A stretch of 64,000 bases of DNA from Chryseobacterium paridis (GCF_016595215.1 NZ_JAENHK010000010.1:2031390-2095389); one strand, 5' to 3'; counted from the stretch's first letter, positions 33,892 through 42,553 are shown. The notes: a model not told the origin generated them from the sequence alone. Numbers and translations: made by a program.

Positions 33892-34569
33892 TTATATTTT
33901 TTCAAGCGAATAAATATTGTTGATAATAGCATAGATTACAATACCAACTGTATTTTTGGCACCGATCTTTTCCAGTACCCGTTGCCTGTGGCTTTCCACG
34001 GTTCGGGGACTGATAAAAAGTTTTTCTGCAATCTCATTATTGGTATATTCCTGACAGATAAGCTTTACCACATCTTTTTCCCGTTCAGAAAGCTCATCCT
34101 CCATTTCGAATAAAGATTTCTTTTTACTGGAACTATTCATATAGGTAAACAGCATCTGATGGTCTTCAGCTGTAAAGTAAACACCATTTTTGAATACCAT
34201 CGTAATGGCATCAATAAATGTTTTCTTGTTTGAATTCTTCGGAAGAAAAGCAGACACTCCAAGTTTTACCATATATCCCAAAATAGAACTTTTATAGTGG
34301 GAAGAAAGAATGATTATTTTAAGATCAGGGTATTTTTCTTTTAGAATTCCTACCAGCTCAAAACCGTTCATCGGTTGCATCTGTACATCAACCAATGCAA
34401 TATCCGGAAAATCATTTATTGAAAAATCTTCTAAACTTTTTATAAAATCGGGTCCGTTATCTGCTGTAAGGTTGACGAGTATATTTTGTTCATTAGATAA
34501 TAATAGTTTTACCCCTTCCAGAATTAACTGTTCATCATCTATTAGCGCTATTTTAATCTTGGAGCTCAT
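33892..34569 (-). CDS. NarL/LuxR-type response regulator
   Basis: 225 residues. The receiver domain has acidic pocket IDDEQ, phosphoacceptor Asp61 in IALVDVQMQP, and the conserved Ser/Thr and Lys (IILSSHYKSS, FLPKNSNKK). A LuxR-type helix-turn-helix closes the protein (LSEREKDVVKLICQEY, NNEIAEKLFISPRTVESHRQ). It overlaps the histidine kinase gene by 17 bp, so the pair is translated together. Downstream is the DUF2235 gene with two palindromes in front, a possible target. Confidence 0.93.
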   Translation of the reverse strand: MSSKIKIALIDDEQLILEGVKLLLSNEQNILVNLTADNGPDFIKSLEDFSINDFPDIALVDVQMQPMNGFELVGILKEKYPDLKIIILSSHYKSSILGYMVKLGVSAFLPKNSNKKTFIDAITMVFKNGVYFTAEDHQMLFTYMNSSSKKKSLFEMEDELSEREKDVVKLICQEYTNNEIAEKLFISPRTVESHRQRVLEKIGAKNTVGIVIYAIINNIYSLEKI

Positions 34570-35254
34570 TATTACATGGAATTTTAATGATTAAACGACT
34601 TCTTTTATTCAGTACATTTTTCCATTTATGCATTGCATTGATGGATTTTACCCGGGACTCAATATTTTTAATCCCCATCCCTTTTTTCACCAGTTCATAA
34701 TCAAACCCCTGTCCGTTATCTGAAATAATCGCTACTGTACTGTTTGGATAATCTTTAAGATAAATCCAAAGTTGAGTAGCTTCAGAATGCTTGATAACAT
34801 TGGTAGTAAATTCTTGTATAATTCTATACAATTGAACTTCTATGAATATATCTTTCTTTTTATAACCCGGAGCTACGTGTAACGAGATATTAATTTTATG
34901 AGACAGGTTTGCAATTAATTCTTCTATATACAGGACAAGCCCTACTGACTCCAGATTCACCGGGTATAAGGAATGAGATATTGTTCTTGCAGAATCTATT
35001 AATGCAGACATCTGTCCGTAAATATTTTTTTTGATCAGCTCATCTCCTTTGGTATCCAGATTATTTAACCATAAGGAAAGTATGTTGAGACGATTCCCCA
35101 TGTCATCGTGAATCATTACTGCAATTCTCTTTCGCTCCTCTTCCTGTGCCTTGATATTCTCCAGTACAAGGTTTTTCTGATAAAGAACTTCTGCTTCATG
35201 TTGTACATTTTGTTCTTTTATAATCCTGTTTACAAAAGTTTTGTAAGCAAGCAA
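34553..35254 (-). CDS. Sensor histidine kinase of the LiaS/NarX (HisKA_3) type
   Basis: 233 residues as read from the TTG at 35254. The HisKA_3 dimerisation motif RKRIAVMIHDDMGNRLNIL holds the His phosphate site (His49), and the ATPase part has TTNVIKHSEATQ (N-box) and SDNGQGFDYELVKKGMGI (G1/G2). The DNA ahead of 35254 keeps the frame open to 35404 and encodes a hydrophobic helix (IDFLILIIVTIAVIVLFILL). So the true start is upstream, around 35306-35329, overlapping the end of the membrane-protein gene. No ATG, GTG or TTG is in frame there; ATT 35327-35329, ATA 35318-35320, ATT 35306-35308 or CTG 35291-35293 would be needed. With it the kinase is membrane-anchored. It pairs with the regulator downstream. 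Confidence 0.85.
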   Translation of the reverse strand: MLAYKTFVNRIIKEQNVQHEAEVLYQKNLVLENIKAQEEERKRIAVMIHDDMGNRLNILSLWLNNLDTKGDELIKKNIYGQMSALIDSARTISHSLYPVNLESVGLVLYIEELIANLSHKINISLHVAPGYKKKDIFIEVQLYRIIQEFTTNVIKHSEATQLWIYLKDYPNSTVAIISDNGQGFDYELVKKGMGIKNIESRVKSINAMHKWKNVLNKRSRLIIKIPCNNELQD

Positions 35255-35316
35255 AATAAATAATACAATAACTGCTATGGTAACAATTATCAGTATTAAA
35301 AAATCAATATGTAAGG

Positions 35317-35940
35317 TTATTTCTTTAATTTGATAAAAGTATATATAAATGAACCATACAGAATACTTGACAGTATGTTGTTGGTTCCTAAAATTGCATA
35401 GTAATTATCCTCTGATAAAGAGGCTATCTGATGCTGGATAATAAAAATAAAAACAGAAACGGAATAATAAAAAAAGATGCAGGCATCTACCAGTGTAAAC
35501 CGATTGATCACTTTACTGTTCTTAATCTGCTGTAATAAAGTATATCCTGCAAAACAGACAATGATGATGTTGGAAGTTACTTTTACAACATCATCATTAA
35601 AATAAGTTTTAGAAACCTTATTCATTATTAAAAAGCCAAGTGCCAATATCGCTAAGGGAATCAGTCCATATTTTGATATCCCTAACTTCCTAATGAATAA
35701 ACTTGTCAACAGGAAAAATTCGCCAGCTATATAAATCGGATACAGAAATGAGGTATCTTTATAATGAAGGACAACTGTTAAAAAATTGGTAGCAGCTTCT
35801 ATCAGTAATAAAAATCCAATATAGAATACATATTGTTTTTCTTCCTTTCTTAAAGCAGAATATTTTGCAATTCCAAAAATAAAAGAAATAAGAAGTAAAA
35901 AATTTGTGATCCCCCAGGTAGTGATGAAATAGCTGTGCAT
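35317..35940 (-). CDS. Polytopic membrane protein of a two-component operon
   Basis: 207 residues with about six to seven hydrophobic helices (ITNFLLLISFIFGIAKY, FYIGFLLLIEAATNF, YIAGEFFLLTSLFI, LIPLAILALGFLIM, VTSNIIIVCFAGYTL, FFYYSVSVFIFIIQ). No family was recognised. It lies between the unknown DWSR-tail gene (6 bp gap) and the histidine kinase, whose open frame overlaps its last codons. A sensor or accessory part of that kinase is the simplest reading. Confidence 0.7.
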   Translation of the reverse strand: MHSYFITTWGITNFLLLISFIFGIAKYSALRKEEKQYVFYIGFLLLIEAATNFLTVVLHYKDTSFLYPIYIAGEFFLLTSLFIRKLGISKYGLIPLAILALGFLIMNKVSKTYFNDDVVKVTSNIIIVCFAGYTLLQQIKNSKVINRFTLVDACIFFYYSVSVFIFIIQHQIASLSEDNYYAILGTNNILSSILYGSFIYTFIKLKK

Positions 35941-35946
35941 TTTATT

Positions 35947-36675
35947 TTATAATTGACAAATAGGAGGACATGGTCTTGACCAATCGTAAGTATTGGAGAT
36001 CACTTCCACGCTTCCTGTATTTTGTAGATCCTGGTAAAAAGAGATAAAAATCAATGTTACCAATGTTCTTTGATAGATTTCTGAAAATTTAATTCCAAAA
36101 GAACACACAATATAGCTAAGTCCTTCTTTTGGTGGGTTTAAATCTTCGGAAGGAACATAAAATCTTTTAAAAATTCTTGTTCCTTTAAATTCGTCACATT
36201 CTCTGTAAAACCAGGTAGATCCTTCATCTCTCCAAAGCTCTATAGCGGCCACTGCTTTGTCCTGTTCCATGATAGGCATATTTGCTACAGGAAAATACAT
36301 ATCTGCAGTTTGATCTACTCTTTGCAGATCTTTAGAAAGAACAGCATTTTTTACTAAGGTGTATCCCTTTGTTTCTACCAATGTAAGATTTGTAGTCAGC
36401 TCTGCAAGGATACTATAAGGATATTCATTTACAGAAATTTTCTGTCCGTTTGCTTCAAGAGGGCAAAGAATAAGCACTAGTTGACTCTTATAAACCCCCA
36501 TTTCAGAACAGAAATCTTTGCATTTATTATTTTTTTTCACCCACTCGATCTGGTCTAGTGAAAGGGTAAAAACATAATTGGGAGGAATCAGTTTTTGTAT
36601 TGTTGAATAATCCTTAGAACTGGTATCCCAGGCAGCGATCGCAGCGGCATACTCTTCTCTGTTTAAAATTGTCAT
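35947..36675 (-). CDS. Unknown protein with C-terminal DWSR motif
   Basis: 242 residues, no signal peptide and no recognised domain. Features: MTILNREEYAAAIAAWD start, NNKCKDFCSEMGVYKSQLV with two Cys, a central mixed region (PVANMPIMEQDKAVAAIELW, STWFYRECDEFKGTRIFKRF), and the tail NTYDWSRPCPPICQL. The tail resembles the end of the DUF2235 protein at 32441 (NNDDWSRSILI). It is the first gene of a run with the membrane protein, kinase and regulator. The start of the gene looks secure (ATG at 36675). Confidence 0.65.
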   Translation of the reverse strand: MTILNREEYAAAIAAWDTSSKDYSTIQKLIPPNYVFTLSLDQIEWVKKNNKCKDFCSEMGVYKSQLVLILCPLEANGQKISVNEYPYSILAELTTNLTLVETKGYTLVKNAVLSKDLQRVDQTADMYFPVANMPIMEQDKAVAAIELWRDEGSTWFYRECDEFKGTRIFKRFYVPSEDLNPPKEGLSYIVCSFGIKFSEIYQRTLVTLIFISFYQDLQNTGSVEVISNTYDWSRPCPPICQL

Positions 36676-36875
36676 ATTTACATGGTTTTAGTTGCATAAA
36701 ATTATACAAACTAAACAACGTATGCAAATACCTCACTAATAATTGAAGATTTATTAATGCTATTTAAAATAAAACAATATCCACTCTGAATTTTTCATCA
36801 ATACCACAATTTATCTATAACATACGCATATGGATATTGCATTCTTCACACCTTCAATTCTATAAAAAATAATGA

Positions 36876-37496
36876 TCAATAATTTCTTACAGTGACGTGA
36901 TAGCAACTTTGTTGTCTTTCTTTTATGTAATAGATTCTTCCGGCATTAGCGTAATACCTTAAGACTTTTTCTAAAGCAATCTCCATTTTAGGATTATATT
37001 TGAGAACATCATTAAATCTTACGTAAGAGATATCAAAAGAGTTTCCATAATTATGAGAACTGATTCCTAAAGAGGCATTAGAATTCACCCTTCTCAATCT
37101 GCACTGATCTTCCAGCGTTCTTGTTATTGATGAAACTGTGAAGGTATGTCCTTTCGTTTCTTTGCTAAATTTAGCACCCATTTTTTCAAGCGTTGTTTTA
37201 GCTTTGGAAACCATATATGGCCTGCTGTAATCCAGTTTCTGAACACGATATCCTTTTCCCGCCTTCTTTATTTTATGGAATTTTCCGTTGCTGATGTATT
37301 TCTGAACCGTTTTAGAATCCTTCAGCAATTTAACACCAAAGCTTTTGGATGCATCGAGATGGGGTTTGTATAAAGCAGTAGGTTCTACTTTCAGAACTTC
37401 TGTAAGATCATAACAAGATCCTATCTTTTTCGATGATTGCGCATGGTGAAAACAGCACATAAAACATCCAAAAATTAGACACAGAAACTTTTTCAT
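36876..37496 (-). CDS. DUF5715 family, peptidase M15-like secreted protein
   Basis: 206 residues with a signal peptide (MKKFLCLIFGCFMCCFHHAQ). The C-terminal half has a D-Ala-D-Ala carboxypeptidase-like zinc pattern: SSITRTLEDQCRLRRVN, LGISSHNYGNSFDISYVRF (His and Asp ligands) and CYHVTVRNY (second His). That places it in the DUF5715 / VanY-like fold. It may act on cell-wall peptides, but the catalytic Glu/Asp next to the last His is not obvious. It stands alone, 200 bp behind the start of the DWSR-tail gene. Confidence 0.72.
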   Translation of the reverse strand: MKKFLCLIFGCFMCCFHHAQSSKKIGSCYDLTEVLKVEPTALYKPHLDASKSFGVKLLKDSKTVQKYISNGKFHKIKKAGKGYRVQKLDYSRPYMVSKAKTTLEKMGAKFSKETKGHTFTVSSITRTLEDQCRLRRVNSNASLGISSHNYGNSFDISYVRFNDVLKYNPKMEIALEKVLRYYANAGRIYYIKERQQSCYHVTVRNY

Positions 37497-37655
37497 TCGC
37501 AGAGCTTTTTAATTTAAAAACGAAAATAACCATTTATGTGATACAATTCAACGCTAGGAGATGTATCATTAAAACATATTATTCATCAAATCCTCAATTA
37601 AATTAACACATTCACACTTGTTGATCAAATTAATTTAATTCTTTTTAAAAATTAA

Positions 37656-37687
37656 TTTGAAAATTTGAAATTTAAACTATAAATTTG
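37656..37687 (+). promoter_or_regulatory. Promoter of aqpZ
   Basis: TTTG at 37656-37659, 20 bases, TAAATTTG at 37680-37687; the ATG at 37710 leaves a leader of about 18 bases. Confidence 0.7.
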
Positions 37688-37709
37688 GTTCAATATAAAA
37701 ATAAACATT

Positions 37710-38429
37710 ATGATAAAAAAATTTTTTGCTGAATTTTTCGGCACATTTTGGCTTGTTTTTGGAGGTTGCGGAAGCGCAGTTTTTGCTGCCGGAGTTCCCG
37801 ATATCGGAATCGGACTTTTAGGTGTTGCTTTAGCATTTGGTTTAACTGTTCTTACAATGGCTTATGCTGTAGGCCATATCTCAGGAGGGCACTTCAATCC
37901 CGCAGTTACCTTTGGGCTTTTAGCCGGAGGAAGATTCCCATTCAAAGATTTGATTTCATACATTGTAGCACAATGTTTAGGAGCGATTGCAGCAGCAGGT
38001 TGTCTTTACATCATCCTGAATGGTGCCGGAGCATTTACCGCTGAAGGACCTGGCGCCTTTGCCACGAATTTTTATGATATGCCAGGCTATCATAACAGAA
38101 GTTATTCCATGCAGGCAGCTTTCTTAGCAGAATTTCTATTGACCGCATTCTTCCTTATCATTATTATGGGAGCTACAGATAAGTGGGCTAACGGAAAATT
38201 TGCTGGAATTGCTATCGGTTTTGCTTTAACGCTTATCCATTTAATTTCTATTCCTATTACCAACACTTCTGTAAATCCGGCAAGATCACTTTCCCAGGCT
38301 CTTTTCGTAGGAGGTGCTGCGATGTCTCAACTTTGGTTATTCTGGGTAGCTCCAATCCTCGGTGGAGTTGCAGGCGGATTAATTTACAAATTTTTACTTC
38401 AGCGATCGGATAACGAGGTAGCTGCCTAA
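37710..38429 (+). CDS. aqpZ: Aquaporin Z
   Basis: 239 residues with six helices plus the two half-helices carrying [15 protein letters not shown] (residues 63-65) and [11 protein letters not shown]. The selectivity-filter Arg follows the second NPA (NPARS), and the surrounding His is in [11 protein letters not shown], as in water-specific AqpZ. It begins [20 protein letters not shown], the standard aquaporin start. A water channel of the inner membrane is expected. A glycerol facilitator is unlikely, as no D-containing NPARD is present. Confidence 0.96.
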   Translation: MIKKFFAEFFGTFWLVFGGCGSAVFAAGVPDIGIGLLGVALAFGLTVLTMAYAVGHISGGHFNPAVTFGLLAGGRFPFKDLISYIVAQCLGAIAAAGCLYIILNGAGAFTAEGPGAFATNFYDMPGYHNRSYSMQAAFLAEFLLTAFFLIIIMGATDKWANGKFAGIAIGFALTLIHLISIPITNTSVNPARSLSQALFVGGAAMSQLWLFWVAPILGGVAGGLIYKFLLQRSDNEVAA

Positions 38430-38449
38430 TGAAAAATATATACACAAGA

Positions 38450-38478
38450 AATCCTGTCATTGCTGACAGGATTTTTTT
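38450..38478. terminator. Terminator after aqpZ
   Basis: Ten-base perfect stem AATCCTGTCA / TGACAGGATT with TTGC loop and T-run, shared with the convergent gene at 38477 whose stop overlaps it. Confidence 0.9.
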
Positions 38479-39022
38479 ATTTTCTTTTTTTAATCTCAAA
38501 AGGGTTTTTAAAGATAAGTTCTTCGTGCTTTCCTTTGATCTCCATTTTTCGTTGAAGTAAATTCAAAGCCATTTTCCGAATAAATAGATCTTTGTCATTA
38601 AGCTTCCAATATGAATCTTCATGCACCCGAACCGGTTTTCTTATGAGATAAAATTCAGTTTCCCAGGTGTCTACATTATGATAGAATTCAATAATGCCGC
38701 AATGCTCAGGAATCATTTTATGCTCAATCATTCCCATAGGAAGCAAAAAGCTAAATGCATTGCAAACATAATCACCAGATGAGACCTTATCGTGTTTTAA
38801 AAATTTCTCCCCGGTAGCTGCATTGAGATAGGATTTTTTAAAATCATTCTTAAAATCACTTTTAGATAATTTAATTTCAATTTCATGGCTCAGCCCCATT
38901 GCATCAATGATCAATACATCAGCCTCCCAATCAGAATGAAAATGATTGGTCAAGACAATTTCTTTCTCAAAATCACAATGAGAATGAATAAATGCGTGAA
39001 CCAGTTCTTCTATTTTTAGCAT
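38477..39022 (-). CDS. PD-(D/E)XK nuclease-like protein (MmcB-type)
   Basis: 181 residues. The core WEADVLIIDAMGLSHEIEIK has Asp35 and the E49-x-K51 pair with the spacing of a PD-(D/E)XK nuclease fold, preceded by a beta-rich start (CDFEKEIVLTN). The rest (YVCNAFSFLLPMGMIEHKM, GIIEFYHN) is typical of MmcB-like restriction-fold proteins, whose function is unknown. It is flanked on its 5' side by the repeat element at 39102. The neighbours give no functional link. Confidence 0.65.
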   Translation of the reverse strand: MLKIEELVHAFIHSHCDFEKEIVLTNHFHSDWEADVLIIDAMGLSHEIEIKLSKSDFKNDFKKSYLNAATGEKFLKHDKVSSGDYVCNAFSFLLPMGMIEHKMIPEHCGIIEFYHNVDTWETEFYLIRKPVRVHEDSYWKLNDKDLFIRKMALNLLQRKMEIKGKHEELIFKNPFEIKKRK

Positions 39023-39101
39023 AATCTTATAAGAGTTTGAGTATTTTAAAGTTAGAAAGAGTGAAACCCTTTTAATCTAAAAACTAAGTTTGCAATGATG
39101 T

Positions 39102-39351
39102 CGTCACTTCGAGTAGATTTTGAAAAAATCGTATTGAGAAGTTGTTGATATATGTAAAATTTTAACCATTAAGGTTTATTAAGAAAGTAAGTTTAGTTAA
39201 GGAAAATCAAGAATGATTTTTAAGTTTTGTATTAAAGTCTTATTAGCGAAGCTAAACTTAATATTCTTAAAATCTTAATGGTTCAAATAAAAAGGTTCTC
39301 GATACAAAATAATTCTCCATTGCATTACGAATTATTTCACTCGAACTGACG
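39102..39351 (+). mobile_element. MITE-like hairpin element, copy 1
   Basis: Terminal inverted repeats CGTCACTTCGAGT (39102-39114) and ACTCGAACTGACG (39339-39351) bound 250 bp. Inner paired words continue the stem: GTATTGAGAA / TTCTCGATAC and AACCATTAAG (39164) / CTTAATGGTT (39274). No coding capacity. A second, inverted copy lies at 44700-44952 with nearly the same sequence, so it is a dispersed, perhaps mobile, non-autonomous element. Confidence 0.65.
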
Positions 39352-39381
39352 GAAATACCCATTTTACAAAACCAATACAAC

Positions 39382-39444
39382 TCGAATCCTGAATCTCTAA
39401 TCTCACATTCCAAACCTCGTATCTCGAATCTCGAACCCCTCTCC
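39382..39444 (+). repeat. Degenerate 7-bp array, TCGAATC type
   Basis: Nine consecutive heptamers: TCGAATC, CTGAATC, TCTAATC, TCACATT, CCAAACC, TCGTATC, TCGAATC, TCGAACC, CCTCTCC. The same kind of array, inverted, is at 44641-44689 on the matching side of the second element. Confidence 0.7.
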
Positions 39445-39446
39445 AA

Positions 39447-40436
39447 TCAACTCACTAACAAACTACATCCCCGGATATCAGAATGATCAATCCTTCCTAA
39501 GACTTGAAATTTACCTCCTGGAAGTGTTTTTCCTAAATCCTGTGTCGCAATAAAAGAACACGAATAAAAGTTGGCCAGATCAATGATATTAACCGCTCCG
39601 GTTCTCCCCTCTTTCTCATAAGTCAACGGATCTTCTGCATTTCGCACTAAAATCCGCATCCATTTTGGACATTCATATTCATTGTTTCCAAGAGAGTATG
39701 CTTGTGAAAGAAGTTCCGTCATTGAATATTCGGAATATATGGCATTCGTTTTAAAACCTCTTTGCAAAATGATTAGCAATTCATCTTTTGTCATTTCTTC
39801 TTTTCTTCCTTTCATTCCACCTGTTTCGATAACCACCAGATTTTCAGAAAAATCAAGTGATTCGTCACTTCTTTCTGATTGACAATAATCAAGAAAGTCC
39901 AAAAGCGCAAAAGAAACACCAAAAAGAATAACCTTTTTATGTTTTAGGGTTTTCAGAAGTTCAAATAGGTCTGAATGATTATAAAGAAAGTATCCGTTTT
40001 CAGGCTTAGCAGAAACATTCATTAAATAGTCCACCATGTAGATCAATGATGAGTTTTTCTTCTCCAGGTAACTTGGAAGTAAGCCCAGAAAAATAAAATC
40101 ATCCGGTTTTCCTATAAACTGTTCAAAACTTTTATAAATACTTTCCCGGTAAAGATTTTCATTAGCAATAAAATGCTTGGACAGGTTCATCTGAGTAGTT
40201 CCTGAACTTTGGAAGTAGAGATCTGCAACCACTTTTTTGTCTAAAATCTGATGATTCTTAAACATCTCAATAGGCAAAAATGGGATTTTTGCTATTGTAT
40301 CAATGGTATTTGGATCAATATTAAGATAATCTACAAATTTCCTGTATATATCAACGTTATCGTATTGATAACGAAATGTTTTCAATGAAGCATTTAAAAA
40401 ATCCTGCTCGGTCCGTATGTTGAATATATTTTCCAA
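39447..40436 (-). CDS. LuxE/PaaK-like acyl-protein synthetase
   Basis: 329 residues, adenylate-forming fold. Start NIRTEQDFLNASLKTFRYQY, then YFQSSGTTQMNLSKHFIANE (the SSGTT nucleotide-binding motif), VVIETGGMKGRKEEMTKDE, IYSEYSMTELLSQAYS and the TNGxx-like end ILGRIDHSDIRGCSLLVS with an RGC end. LuxE activates fatty acids for acyl-CoA reductase LuxC; in Bacteroidota a LuxE-like gene usually accompanies a LuxC-like reductase, but none lies here. The first codon reads TTG (40434-40436). The substrate is unknown. Confidence 0.85.
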   Translation of the reverse strand: MENIFNIRTEQDFLNASLKTFRYQYDNVDIYRKFVDYLNIDPNTIDTIAKIPFLPIEMFKNHQILDKKVVADLYFQSSGTTQMNLSKHFIANENLYRESIYKSFEQFIGKPDDFIFLGLLPSYLEKKNSSLIYMVDYLMNVSAKPENGYFLYNHSDLFELLKTLKHKKVILFGVSFALLDFLDYCQSERSDESLDFSENLVVIETGGMKGRKEEMTKDELLIILQRGFKTNAIYSEYSMTELLSQAYSLGNNEYECPKWMRILVRNAEDPLTYEKEGRTGAVNIIDLANFYSCSFIATQDLGKTLPGGKFQVLGRIDHSDIRGCSLLVS

Positions 40437-40607
40437 TTTTTAGTTTTTAAAAGTCTTACGATCTCATTTTTAGTCGATTACCTCAACACCCTATCTTTTT
40501 AATATTTTTTTAATATAAATTGAATTTTTTGGTCAAATTCTTGCAATAATATTTTCGGAATATGGATTAAAAACAGAGTAAATTTATTTGCTCGAAGATT
40601 ACCTCTT

Positions 40608-41399
40608 TTAGAGGTAATTTTTTTTTGTCTTTTCCTCAAAAGTTTTTAATTCAAAATCCTCCTGAAACACACCATAGGTAAAGTAGGAAATCCAGTCACC
40701 AAGGTTAATATATTTTGCTTTCTGCTCCAAATCTAAAACCATAGGAAGGTGACGATGTCCATAGATAAAATAATCAATCTTCTCAGTCTTCAGCTTCTCT
40801 TTTGAATAGATGATCAGAAACTCTTTATCTTCTCCTAAAAACGCTTTATCTTCTTCTCCGGAAATCATTTTGTTTTTCTGAGAAAGATATAAGGCAATTT
40901 TCATCGCTATATCAGGATGAAGCCATTTGAAAGCCCATTGTGCAATAGGATTGGTGAATAATTTTTTCATCCTTTTATACCCTTTGTCTCCAGGACCTAA
41001 CCCATCCCCGTGTGCCAGTAAGAATTGCTTCCCACCCATTTCAAAATATTGCTTTTTGTAAAATACGGTACAGCCTATTTCCTCTTCCAGGTAATCTTTC
41101 ATCCATAAATCGTGATTACCCACAAAAAAATAGACATGAATCCCTCTGTCTTTTAACTCAGCAATTTTTCCAAGCACACGAACATATCCTTTAGGAATAA
41201 CATATTTCCACTCATGCCAGAAATCAAAAAGATCTCCCATCAAAAACAACACCTGCGCATCTTCTTTTATTTCGTCCATCCATCGGATGAACTTTTCCTC
41301 ACGCACTTTACTTTCCTTAGGATTAGGAGCTCCAAAATGCTGATCGGAAGCAAAATATACTTTTTTTCCAGGCTGTAAATTAATAGTCGTCTTTAACAC
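40608..41399 (-). CDS. lpxH: UDP-2,3-diacylglucosamine hydrolase-type phosphoesterase (LpxH-like)
   Basis: 263 residues, calcineurin-like metallophosphoesterase. All metal-binding motifs are there: FASDQHFGAPN (DxH), LMGDLFDFWHEW (GDxxD), FFVGNHDLWM (GNHD), LLAHGDGLGPGD and FIYGHRHLP (GHxH). The DLFDFWHEW form is typical of LpxH, which releases UMP from UDP-2,3-diacylglucosamine to give lipid X in lipid A synthesis. It lies just ahead of the QueD-like gene, on the same strand. Confidence 0.88.
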   Translation of the reverse strand: MLKTTINLQPGKKVYFASDQHFGAPNPKESKVREEKFIRWMDEIKEDAQVLFLMGDLFDFWHEWKYVIPKGYVRVLGKIAELKDRGIHVYFFVGNHDLWMKDYLEEEIGCTVFYKKQYFEMGGKQFLLAHGDGLGPGDKGYKRMKKLFTNPIAQWAFKWLHPDIAMKIALYLSQKNKMISGEEDKAFLGEDKEFLIIYSKEKLKTEKIDYFIYGHRHLPMVLDLEQKAKYINLGDWISYFTYGVFQEDFELKTFEEKTKKNYL

Positions 41400-41424
41400 C
41401 GGCTGAGTTTTTTATGGGATACAA

Positions 41425-41871
41425 TTATACATTATCTTCAGCAAACCATTCTCCGTAAGAGTTTTCGGTTTCATGAAGTTTAAGATAAGCAAGAGAAACA
41501 TCTGCCGGAAGCTTAGATTTTATTTTGGCAGCGATAGCATACAACATATTCTCACAAGTCGGCTGGAAATTACAATAGATCACTTTATGACCTCTTCCTT
41601 CCAGCTCTTCACCCAATTCTTTATGTGGAGACAATCCGTTAATTAAAACAGCATGATCCCAAACATCTACAATTTCCGATTTTACGATACTTTTGATATC
41701 ACCAAAATCCACTACCATCCCATTTTTAGGGTTCTCCAAATCATTAACAGGCTTTCCTTTCACTGTTACAAACAGCTTATAGGAATGTCCATGCATATTT
41801 TTACACTTTCCATCGTAATTATACAGCACATGCGCTGTTTCGAATGTAAAAATCTTTGTAATACGTATCAT
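41425..41871 (-). CDS. queD: 6-carboxytetrahydropterin synthase (QueD/PTPS family)
   Basis: 148 residues from the ATG at 41871. The longer reading to 41919 would run through the TATCTTTG box and has no family match. The zinc His ligands are in FETAHVLYN and MHGHSYKLF, the catalytic Cys in GKCKNMHG, then MVVDFGDIK, WDHAVLING, and PTCENMLYAI and LHETENSYGEWF at the end. It converts 7,8-dihydroneopterin triphosphate to carboxytetrahydropterin for queuosine. No other que genes are near. A GTP-cyclohydrolase-linked PTPS role cannot be excluded. Confidence 0.9.
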   Translation of the reverse strand: MIRITKIFTFETAHVLYNYDGKCKNMHGHSYKLFVTVKGKPVNDLENPKNGMVVDFGDIKSIVKSEIVDVWDHAVLINGLSPHKELGEELEGRGHKVIYCNFQPTCENMLYAIAAKIKSKLPADVSLAYLKLHETENSYGEWFAEDNV

Positions 41872-41875
41872 GGTG

Positions 41876-41883
41876 CAAAGATA
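41876..41883 (-). promoter_or_regulatory. -7 promoter box of queD, 4 bases before ATG
   Basis: The minus strand reads TATCTTTG-CACC-ATG. It supports the chosen start and a leaderless transcript. Confidence 0.6.
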
Positions 41884-42040
41884 AGCAATTTGGGGTGAGT
41901 ATGGGATATACGAAAACATCTTTCGATATGATCACAATCCAATGAGATGACAATCTTCATTAATTAAAATACAGAAAAATAAGTATGAAATCTAATTTAA
42001 TATCTACTACAATCAATAAGACAGACACCAAATATTTTAT

Positions 42041-42424
42041 CTATATCTTCTCCAGCCAATCACTTTTCAATCTTTGAACCCTCTGCGTTTTAGAATCAAT
42101 CAATACCCAAAGAGTTAATGAATCTACAACCAACTGACCATTACAGTAAAACTCTACTTTTCTGGGTTGCCTGATTCCTTCCGGATTTTTAGGATATGTT
42201 TTTACAGTGATGATGTCGCCAAGATAGACTTGCTTTTTATATTGAATGTGGTGATCGAGCAGCATCCATATATCTTCAGGATATTCGGTCAGATGTTTTA
42301 CAGAATCCCAATGCTCGGTTGCAATTTCTTCTACCCAGCTTACATACTGGACATTGTTCACGTGCTTATTCTGATCGATATTCTCTTCTGTTACCTTTAT
42401 TTCTTTTTGATAAACTAAACTCAT
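42041..42424 (-). CDS. Acyl-CoA thioesterase (4-HBT hot-dog fold)
   Basis: 127 residues from ATG 42424. The hot-dog signature is clear: EENIDQNKHVNNVQYVSW (the active-site Asp/His-containing DxxxHVNN), then QYKKQVYLGDIITVKT and SLTLWVLIDSKTQRVQRL. This is the YbgC/4-hydroxybenzoyl-CoA thioesterase group with the Asp replaced by Gln/Asn-rich D-Q-N-K-H-V pattern typical of short-chain acyl-CoA thioesterases. Substrate unknown. It stands alone between the queD gene and the Skp gene. Confidence 0.85.
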   Translation of the reverse strand: MSLVYQKEIKVTEENIDQNKHVNNVQYVSWVEEIATEHWDSVKHLTEYPEDIWMLLDHHIQYKKQVYLGDIITVKTYPKNPEGIRQPRKVEFYCNGQLVVDSLTLWVLIDSKTQRVQRLKSDWLEKI

Positions 42425-42519
42425 CCCACTGCAAAATTTGTTCAAAAATAGGGCTTAAAAATAAAATCTCAAAGAAACTACAAATCCTTTTTAAATACCT
42501 TCATCAACTATGTTCGTAA

Positions 42520-42553
42520 AAAAACGGAATCAGATTTTGATCCGATTCCGTTT
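42520..42553 (-). terminator. Stem after the OmpH gene
   Basis: AAACGGAATC / GATTCCGTTT with a 12-base loop; on the minus strand TTTTTTACGAAC follows. Confidence 0.75.

Larger units (their letters stand above)
39023..39446. other. Repeat-filled intergenic region
   Basis: 424 bp with no gene. It contains an octamer-like stretch near 39030-39063 (AGAGTTTG, AGTATTTT, AAAGTTAG, AAAGAGTG), the 250-bp hairpin element 39102-39351, and the 7-bp-period array 39382-39444. Confidence 0.7.

Noticed and set aside
40608-40625. Stem with T-run at the end of the lpxH gene (ATTACCTC TTTTA GAGGTAAT and nine T) as a plus-strand terminator
   Set aside because: No plus-strand gene lies upstream; on the minus strand the T-run is on the wrong side. 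Kept only as a possible hairpin.
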